Assembly (NCBI RefSeq): GCF_020733635.1
Contig: NZ_JAJFZL010000001.1
Coordinates: 6,324,001 to 6,388,000 of the forward strand
Source: Nocardia spumae
GTDB taxonomy: Bacteria > Actinomycetota > Actinomycetes > Mycobacteriales > Mycobacteriaceae
DNA: 64,000 bases
Direction: 5' to 3'
Numbering within the stretch: position 1 is the first letter of the stretch; every line of letters begins with the position of its first letter. Shown piece by piece: positions 58,894 to 64,000 of this stretch. The translations under genes and the position numbers were made by a program. Under the pieces are notes generated by a model that worked only from the letters and a program-made list of their open reading frames with translations, did not search any database and was not told where the DNA came from.

Positions 58894-60377
58894 CTCCCCC
58901 TCCGGAACCCTCGAGCTACCTGGATCAAGGTAGTGGCGACTTCCTGCGCCGGCTCGATGCGATGAGCAACAGCTTCTACGCGGGGATGGTGTCGGGTTCC
59001 AATACGCAGGCTTGGGATGGTGATCAGCTTGCGTTGCAGCAGCAGATCAATGTTCTGGCCGATCAGCTTCGTGTTGATGTCGACCCGCAGTCCATCACCG
59101 GCGGAGACGACTTCGAACATTTGACGCTGGAGCAGATTCGCGATCTGACTTATCAGATCAAACCCGATGTCGTGCACGCGGTTTCGGAAGCGTGGAGCAA
59201 TATCGGGTCGGGTATGGCCGATGGCGCGGATACGGCGCGCAAGAAGGTCGTCCAGGACGCGATCGGGAACGGCTGGGAGGGAATCGCCGGTCAGAAGGCG
59301 GCTCAGACGTTCGGGCGTGTTCTCGACTCTGTCGGCGATATCGGCAAGTCGGCGTCGATGGTCGCGATGAAGATCGCTTTCGCTCAGCGTGGTAGCGACG
59401 AGACTTTCCGGATGTTGACCCCGCTGTTGCAGGCGATGGCGCCCAGCGGCACCGGGCCGATTCTGCCTCCGGGATCGCCCACGTTGGGTCCGGCGGCGGC
59501 TCCGACGGGGCCACAGCTGCCGATCCTCGCCGAGCAGCAGGACAAGGATTCACAGAAGGAAGAGGCGCGGCAGGCGGCTCTGCAGGTGCTGCGGAACGTG
59601 TACTCACCCGGAATTCGTGGTGGAGACCAGGCAGTGCCGGTGCTTCCTACGGTCTATCCGGCCGCCAACCCGGTCGGCCCGGTGGGCCCGGTGGGCCCGG
59701 GACCGGTTTCCCCGGGGCCGGGCCCCTCGAATTCCGGTGGTGGCGACCAGAATCCGAAGCCCGGCGATGTGAATCCGGGCTCCGATCCGAACACCGGGAC
59801 CGATGGCGGTCGGTCTCAGGAAACACAGCCGAGTTCGACCACTCCCGGAAGCAGTCAGAACCCTTCCAGCACAGCAGGTTCGAACACACCGGACTCCGCC
59901 TCCACTACCGCCGCGGGATTCGATCCGAGCGGGCCGGGTGGCAGCACCTCCGGATCCGGGCTGGGTGGCGGCGCCTCCGGATCCGGACTGGGCGGCGGTT
60001 CCCACGGCTCGGGGCTGGGTGGTGGCCTGTCCGGTTCGGGTGGTGGCGCGGCGCGTCCGGGACTCGGGTCGTCGATACCCGGTGGCCCGGTCGCGGCACC
60101 CGCGGCCGCCTCCTCGGGGGGAATGCGCGCACCGGGGCAGGCGGGCACCGCCGGTACGCCGGGTATGTCACCCGGGATGGGCGGCAAGGGCAAGTCCGAG
60201 GAGGACAAGGACCGTCAGTCCGCGGAGTATCTGCGCGGGCAGCATCTCGAGGAATGGATCGAGGACGGGCGCAAGGTATTGCCCGCCTACGGCGTGATCG
60301 GGGACGATCCGTCGCAGGAACGACCGGCCCGGCCGGCGAACCCCGATCGTGGCAGAGCGCCGGGAGAGTATCGGTGA
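58890..60377 (+). CDS. PPE/WXG-like ESX substrate with Pro/Gly-rich tail
   Basis: 495 residues. Residues 1-180 are a helical domain with a WxG turn (GNGWEGIAGQKAAQTFGRVL, Trp at 129) and an earlier AWSNIG, as in PPE/EspB-like T7SS substrates. From 190 on it is low-complexity: PVGPVGPVGPGPVSPGPGPS, Ser/Thr-rich stretches and GSGLGGG octad repeats, ending in a charged tail. GTG start overlaps the 48-residue gene; the stop overlaps EspG (GTGA). Export via an ESX system with EspG as chaperone is a strong inference. Confidence 0.82.
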   Translation: MTPPPEPSSYLDQGSGDFLRRLDAMSNSFYAGMVSGSNTQAWDGDQLALQQQINVLADQLRVDVDPQSITGGDDFEHLTLEQIRDLTYQIKPDVVHAVSEAWSNIGSGMADGADTARKKVVQDAIGNGWEGIAGQKAAQTFGRVLDSVGDIGKSASMVAMKIAFAQRGSDETFRMLTPLLQAMAPSGTGPILPPGSPTLGPAAAPTGPQLPILAEQQDKDSQKEEARQAALQVLRNVYSPGIRGGDQAVPVLPTVYPAANPVGPVGPVGPGPVSPGPGPSNSGGGDQNPKPGDVNPGSDPNTGTDGGRSQETQPSSTTPGSSQNPSSTAGSNTPDSASTTAAGFDPSGPGGSTSGSGLGGGASGSGLGGGSHGSGLGGGLSGSGGGAARPGLGSSIPGGPVAAPAAASSGGMRAPGQAGTAGTPGMSPGMGGKGKSEEDKDRQSAEYLRGQHLEEWIEDGRKVLPAYGVIGDDPSQERPARPANPDRGRAPGEYR

Positions 60378-61138
60378 TCCACTGGCAGTTGACCAGTGCG
60401 CAGTACGAAGCGGCACTGTTCGCGATGGAACGCGACCGCCTGCCGTACCCGACCTGGAATGCGTTGCGCGCCACCGATGAAGCGGATCTGACTCGTCAGC
60501 GGCGCGAAGCCATCGACAGCCTGCGCCCGCGCGTGGACGACGACTTCGCCCGGCTCATCGGCACGCTCACCGAGCCGCAGGTCCGGTTGCATGTGCACGG
60601 CCGCCTCGGCCCCGACCCCGACAACCCCGTTACCCAGCTGCGCGGTTACGCCGGTTTCGGCCCGTCCAGTGCAGCGGTCGCCATCCAGGACCCCGACCCG
60701 GAACCCGGTGTGAGCGGCGATGTTTCGGTCAGCCTGTGCACGCACGTGCAAGCTTTGGGCCTGCTCGCGGGCATGCTCCCCGAAGTTCCGGCGGGCCGCC
60801 ACGAACTGGGCGGGCTCAAGTCCGAACTCGACCTCGAGCCCGAGTCCCTCGGCTGGCAACGGCGGCCCACGCTCCGGGAAAGCATGAACACATTCCTCGC
60901 CCGCCCCCGCACCGGCTGGGGCGAAGTCCTGTGCTACCCGGGCAGATTCCTCGACAATCGCACCGACGGCGTGCAGGGCTTCGTGTGGATGGACTTCCCC
61001 GGCGACGGCCGCTACTACATCCACCAGGACCCCGCCGGCTACACCATCCAACCCATGAACCATGACGGATTCGTCAACCACGCCCGCGTCCTCGCGCGCC
61101 GAGTCCGAGAGCTCGGAACACGGCACGCACGCGTCTGA
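60374..61138 (+). CDS. espG: ESX secretion chaperone, EspG family
   Basis: 254-residue cytosolic protein. EspG proteins bind PPE substrates and guide them to the ESX machine. Sequence begins VIHWQLTSAQYEAALFAMER, with LHVHGRLGPDPDNPVTQLRG and YYIHQDPAGYTIQPMNHDG typical of the family. GTG at 60374 overlaps the PPE-like stop (GTGA). No ESX membrane components (EccB-E, MycP) lie in the window, so this is an orphan substrate-chaperone pair or the edge of a larger locus. Confidence 0.85.
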   Translation: MIHWQLTSAQYEAALFAMERDRLPYPTWNALRATDEADLTRQRREAIDSLRPRVDDDFARLIGTLTEPQVRLHVHGRLGPDPDNPVTQLRGYAGFGPSSAAVAIQDPDPEPGVSGDVSVSLCTHVQALGLLAGMLPEVPAGRHELGGLKSELDLEPESLGWQRRPTLRESMNTFLARPRTGWGEVLCYPGRFLDNRTDGVQGFVWMDFPGDGRYYIHQDPAGYTIQPMNHDGFVNHARVLARRVRELGTRHARV

Positions 61139-61210
61139 GAGCCCACACCGAACTCTTGTTATAGCAACCAGTTTCGAACTGTGTCAGCGGTCACTACCAC
61201 CGTAGCGAGC

Positions 61211-61321
61211 ATGCCCGCCGATCCCTCCAACAACCACGACGCCTACTTCCGCGCTGTCATGCCCACCGCAGAGCGACTCGACCAGATCTTCGGAAGGCAA
61301 CCACCCGGCGCGGGTGCCTGA
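61211..61321 (+). CDS. possible 36-residue protein downstream of EspG
   Basis: ATG at 61211, frame MPADPSNNHDAYFRAVMPTA then ERLDQIFGRQPPGAGA and a TGA. Codon use looks coding and the composition is protein-like, but the ribosome site is weak (GCGAG). May be the last gene of the chain or a remnant. Confidence 0.35.
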   Translation: MPADPSNNHDAYFRAVMPTAERLDQIFGRQPPGAGA

Positions 61322-61360
61322 ACCGCTACTCACAGCGGCTTGCCGACTCCGATTCCGTGG

Positions 61361-62005
61361 TCACCTACGGAAGGTCAGGTGCGTCGTACCGCTCTCGGCG
61401 GTCTCGGCCTCGACGTCATAGCGCGACTCCAGACCGCGCAGGTCATCCCACAGACGTGCGCCACGGCCGAGGAGGATGGGCGCGACGGCGACGTGCAGTT
61501 GATCGATGAGCCCGGCTTCGAGGAATTCACGCACGACGGTTACGCCACCGCCGACGCGAATGTCCTTGTCTCCGGCGGCGGCACGCGCGCGATCGAGCGC
61601 CTCTTCGGGGGTCGCGGTGAGGAAATGGAAGGTCGTACCACCGGCCATCTCGATGGATGGCCGCGGCGCGGTGTGGGTCAGCACGAAAACCGGGACATGG
61701 AATGGCGGTTCGTCCCCCCACCAGCCTTTCCACTCGGGATCGTCGGGGAAGTTGTGCAACCCGAACATTCCCGCACCCATGATTTCCGCGCCGACCTCGG
61801 CGAAGTACGCCTGCGCGTATCGGTCGTCGACCCCGGTGGTGCCTTCGCCCGAGGTGTCGTGGAGGACTCTTTCGCGAAACGTGCGCGTCGCGGTGTAGGC
61901 GCCGACCAACCGTGACCAGTCCTCGCCCATCGGGTTTTCGGGCGTCTGATCCGTTGTGGTGGCGAATCCGTCGAGGGAGATGTTGAGGTCCACCCGGACA
62001 GTCAT
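61361..62005 (-). CDS. DHFR/RibD-C-type reductase domain protein, paralogue 1
   Basis: 214-residue DHFR-superfamily protein: VRVDLNISLDGFATTTDQTP, EIMGAGMFGLHNFPDDPEWK, WWGDEPPFHVPVFVLTHTAP, RVGGGVTVVREFLEAGLIDQ. Closely related in layout to its neighbour at 62069-62728, from which it starts 63 bp downstream. The pair looks like an old tandem duplication. Such proteins use NADPH on unknown substrates. Confidence 0.88.
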   Translation of the reverse strand: MTVRVDLNISLDGFATTTDQTPENPMGEDWSRLVGAYTATRTFRERVLHDTSGEGTTGVDDRYAQAYFAEVGAEIMGAGMFGLHNFPDDPEWKGWWGDEPPFHVPVFVLTHTAPRPSIEMAGGTTFHFLTATPEEALDRARAAAGDKDIRVGGGVTVVREFLEAGLIDQLHVAVAPILLGRGARLWDDLRGLESRYDVEAETAESGTTHLTFRR

Positions 62006-62068
62006 TGCTACTTCCTTCTCGGTGCTGTCGAGGAGATCGGGTCCTGATGCGGCGTCCCGATTCGTCCG

Positions 62069-62728
62069 TTATTCGCCGCTGCGTCCACGGCGGTTCCAGA
62101 ACTGATGCACAACCCCGTTCGGCGTTGCCACGGATTCGATGTCGAATCGCTCGTGGATCTTGCCGAGCCCGTCCCACAGCGGGGTTCCACTGCCTACCAC
62201 CACGGGCACGATGGCCAGGTGCATGAAGTCGATGAGGTCCGATTCGAGGAATTGGCGCACGGTCGACGGCCCACCACCGATGCGGATGTCGCCGCCGGCG
62301 GCGAGTTCCCGCGCGTAATCGAGCGCCCCGGCGGCATCGGCGTCGAGGAAGTGGAATGAGGTCCCGTTCTCGAAGCTGATCGGTTCATGGGCGTGGTGGG
62401 TGAGAACCACGACAGGGGTACGGAACGGCGGTTCGTCGCCCCACCAGCCACGCCAACCATCCGAGGGCCAGGGACCGCGCTGCGGCCCGAACTTGCCGCG
62501 CCCCATGATCTCCACGCCGACACCTTGTCCCCAGACGCTGGTGAATGTGCGATCAGCCGTGATCGGCGCGTCCGCGTTGTGGATGCCGGCGATGACCCTG
62601 CCGTCGAATGCCCCGAACAACTCGCCCGCGCCCCCGATCGGCTCGTCGAGAGTGATGGTGTTGCCGGCGGCGTAACCATCCAGCGAAACGTTGAGCAGGT
62701 CGACTCGGACTCTGGGGTGACGCGACAT
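62069..62728 (-). CDS. DHFR/RibD-C-type reductase domain protein, paralogue 2
   Basis: 219 residues from the ATG at 62728 (AGGGAGA 5 nt upstream): VRVDLLNVSLDGYAAGNTIT, EIMGRGKFGPQRGPW, WWGDEPPFRTPVVVLTHHAH, RIGGGPSTVRQFLESDLIDF. Shares motif order with paralogue 1. Divergent from an HxlR regulator with duplicated operator-like sites between, so the pair is probably HxlR-controlled and induced by oxidative or electrophile stress. Confidence 0.88.
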   Translation of the reverse strand: MSRHPRVRVDLLNVSLDGYAAGNTITLDEPIGGAGELFGAFDGRVIAGIHNADAPITADRTFTSVWGQGVGVEIMGRGKFGPQRGPWPSDGWRGWWGDEPPFRTPVVVLTHHAHEPISFENGTSFHFLDADAAGALDYARELAAGGDIRIGGGPSTVRQFLESDLIDFMHLAIVPVVVGSGTPLWDGLGKIHERFDIESVATPNGVVHQFWNRRGRSGE

Positions 62729-62743
62729 GGATCTCCCTAAGTG

Positions 62744-62800
62744 GTTGCATTTCACAATCGCTACACGGAGCATAGAGTAGTGGAGTTGCGTTTTGCAATC
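62744..62800. promoter_or_regulatory. duplicated HxlR operators
   Basis: GTTGCATTTCACAATC (62744-62759) and GTTGCGTTTTGCAATC (62785-62800) are direct copies 41 bp apart, each a dyad of TTG/CAA halves (the second is TTGC-N4-GCAA). One lies 16 bp before the DHFR-like start, the other 17 bp before the HxlR start, so one site per promoter. Confidence 0.6.
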
Positions 62801-62816
62801 ACTCTGGAGGTGAGAG

Positions 62817-63323
62817 ATGTTCCGGAGCCCTCGATCGGGCTGCGCGATCAACGCCGCCGTCGAAGTACTCGGCGATCAGTGGACGATCATCGTGTTGCGC
62901 GACATCGTCTTCGGCGGGCGTCGACATTTCCGCGAGCTTCTCTCCCGCAATGACGAAGGCATCGCCTCCAACATCCTGGCGGATCGCCTCCGGCGGCTGG
63001 TCTCCTCCGGATTGCTCACCCGCGACGACGCGGCGCGAGGACAGAAGGCCGCCTATCGGCTCACCGCCGCGGCCATCGACACCGTGCCGATCATGGTGGC
63101 GTTGGGACAGTGGGGCGTGCGGTACCGCGAAACCACTCCCGAACTGGCGATCCGCGCGCAACTGCTCGCCGATTCGCCCGAGCTGACCGCCGATCTCATG
63201 GCCGAGCTCCGCGAAATCCACCTGAACATTCCACGCCCGGACCCGCACAAGGCGCTGGCCTCGACACGACTGACCGAGGCGTACGAACGCGTGCGCGCGC
63301 GGCAACGCGACGCCGGAGCGTAA
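62817..63323 (+). CDS. HxlR-family regulator
   Basis: 168-residue winged-helix regulator. Family signature SGCAINAAVEVLGDQWTIIV then LRDIVFGGRRHFRELLSR, followed by NILADRLRRLVSSGLLTRDD. HxlR proteins often sense aldehydes, quinones or disulfide stress through the N-terminal cysteine, here Cys9. GGAGGTGAG precedes the ATG. Divergent from and probably controlling the two DHFR-like genes. Confidence 0.9.
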   Translation: MFRSPRSGCAINAAVEVLGDQWTIIVLRDIVFGGRRHFRELLSRNDEGIASNILADRLRRLVSSGLLTRDDAARGQKAAYRLTAAAIDTVPIMVALGQWGVRYRETTPELAIRAQLLADSPELTADLMAELREIHLNIPRPDPHKALASTRLTEAYERVRARQRDAGA

Positions 63324-63328
63324 TCGGA

Positions 63329-63362
63329 AATATTCATAGCTCATCAATATTCATAGCTCATC
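63329..63362. repeat. 17-bp perfect tandem repeat after the HxlR gene
   Basis: AATATTCATAGCTCATC occurs twice end to end (63329-63345, 63346-63362), 5 bp after the HxlR stop. A/T-rich for this genome. Looks like a recent duplication; could also bind a protein as a direct repeat. Confidence 0.75.
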
Positions 63363-63424
63363 GACATAATCCGTGGCGAGCATCATGGAGACTACGGACC
63401 GCGGGCCTTCTAGGCTGGATGAGT

Positions 63425-63444
63425 GTGTGCCGCGAACGGCACAC
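63425..63444 (+). terminator. hairpin GTGTGCCG-CGAA-CGGCACAC
   Basis: Perfect 8-bp stem with a CGAA tetraloop, 100 bp after the HxlR stop and 116 bp before the phosphodiesterase start. Either an HxlR terminator or an element in the leader of the next gene; no T-tract follows. Confidence 0.4.
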
Positions 63445-63559
63445 CGCAGGCGACCGATGCGAACGGCCCGGGGCCGACGCCGCAGGGATTCACGCAGGTT
63501 CGCGCAGGCCGCTACCCGGTACGGGCGCAATGGTGCGATCCCACGAGAAAGCGGACGCC

Positions 63560-64000
63560 ATGATGCTGTTGGCACAGATCAGCGACACCCACTTCGATCT
63601 GACACCGCACAACGCCGAACGTGTCGCCACGGTTCTCGGCTACCTGGATCGATTACCGCGACGACCCGACGCCATTCTCGTGACCGGCGACCTCACCGAA
63701 TCCGGCACCGCGGCCCAGTACGAGCAGGCCCAGAAGGTCCTCTGCACCGATATCCCGCTGTACGTCCTGCCGGGCAACCACGACGACCGCGCGAATCTGC
63801 GCCGCGGCCTGCTGGACGAACCCGCGACCGACGGGCCGGTCAACCAGGCCGTCGAGCTCGGCGACCTGACCGTGGCGCTGCTGGACTCCACCGTCCCCGG
63901 TTCCGGCGGCGGCGCGCTGGGCGAGCACACCTACGCCTGGCTGGACCGGTTGCTCGCCCGCACGCCCGCCGACAGCTCGATACTGGTGGCGCTTCATCAT
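63560..64000 (+). CDS. cpdA: cAMP phosphodiesterase-like metallophosphoesterase (3' truncated by window edge)
   Basis: N-terminal 147 residues of a calcineurin-like phosphoesterase. Metal-binding motifs: QISDTHFD (residues about 6-13), VTGDLTESG (D and N-equivalent region), VLPGNHDDRANLR, and the window ends just after VALHH. The order and spacing match CpdA/Icc cyclic-nucleotide phosphodiesterases. Start is one of two adjacent ATGs (63560, 63563) with a weak GAGAAAG upstream. Continues beyond the window. Confidence 0.88.
   Translation, partial: MMLLAQISDTHFDLTPHNAERVATVLGYLDRLPRRPDAILVTGDLTESGTAAQYEQAQKVLCTDIPLYVLPGNHDDRANLRRGLLDEPATDGPVNQAVELGDLTVALLDSTVPGSGGGALGEHTYAWLDRLLARTPADSSILVALHH

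Noticed and set aside
1..64000. CRISPR array, tRNA/rRNA genes, insertion sequences, prophage genes
   Set aside because: No regularly spaced repeats, no tRNA-like cloverleaf or rRNA sequence, and no transposase or phage structural motif noticed on either strand. A dedicated tRNA or ncRNA scan was not possible by eye.

Overview
The window is high-GC actinobacterial chromosome. The closest fit is a mycolic-acid producer such as Nocardia or a relative. Family evidence for this is an antigen-85-like esterase, DUF3558-type lipoproteins, an EspG chaperone beside a PPE-like protein with a WxG motif, an EspC-like small protein, a SAV2177-type methyltransferase, an XRE-DUF5753/DUF397 pair, deazaflavin (F420)-type nitroreductases, three cytochromes P450 and many MarR/TetR regulators. 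No rRNA, tRNA, CRISPR array, insertion sequence or phage gene was seen. Genus assignment is inference from family content only.

Layout. 1-2.7 kb: 3' part of a SigK-type sigma factor, its RskA-type anti-sigma, a divergent cold-shock protein and a secreted antigen-85-like esterase. 2.7-3.5 kb: no intact gene, but a decayed reading frame that has a second, more damaged copy at 20.5 kb. 3.5-10.3 kb (minus strand): SLC13/ArsB-type permease with a CBS protein, an ABC exporter pair, a hemerythrin-like protein, a lipoprotein and a CtaG-type assembly factor. 10.3-20.2 kb: ClC channel, MarR, MFS pump with divergent TetR and operator, a TetR that starts inside a 32-bp perfect palindrome, a nitroreductase, a MarR-controlled ABC exporter with a leader peptide, and a CaCA antiporter. 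20.9-25.9 kb: FAD monooxygenase behind a large inverted repeat, SAV2177 methyltransferase, MetE-like protein, secreted hydrolase.

25.9-31.4 kb: a 1054-residue AfsR/SARP regulator faces a DUF4097-ferredoxin-P450 operon. Four TGTCAG boxes spaced 11-12 bp lie in front of that operon, the arrangement known for SARP binding sites. 31.6-38.8 kb: DHFR-like protein, AraC, SigJ, TetR with a divergent small membrane protein and the second P450, MarR with nitroreductase, and an MHYT sensor. 39-50 kb: NlpC/P60 peptidase, amino-acid permease, a leaderless P450-TetR pair followed by a large acyl-CoA dehydrogenase, pseudouridine synthase, MarR with metallo-hydrolase, quinone oxidoreductase with MerR, and an NAD-dependent epimerase.

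50.2-61.3 kb is the most unusual part. On the minus strand lie two lipoproteins, two small helical proteins and an 842-residue protein with a WXG-like N-terminus, which together look like a type VII secretion substrate locus, followed by a DUF397/XRE pair. Divergently, nine plus-strand genes from 56,865 to 61,138 are chained, mostly through ATGA or GTGA overlaps. They run from Cys-rich and single-helix mini-proteins through two diverged resolvase-like proteins to a PPE-like protein and EspG. This is the best candidate here for an undescribed system. 61.4-64 kb: two DHFR-like paralogues divergent from an HxlR regulator with duplicated operators, then the start of a cyclic-nucleotide phosphodiesterase-like gene cut by the window edge.
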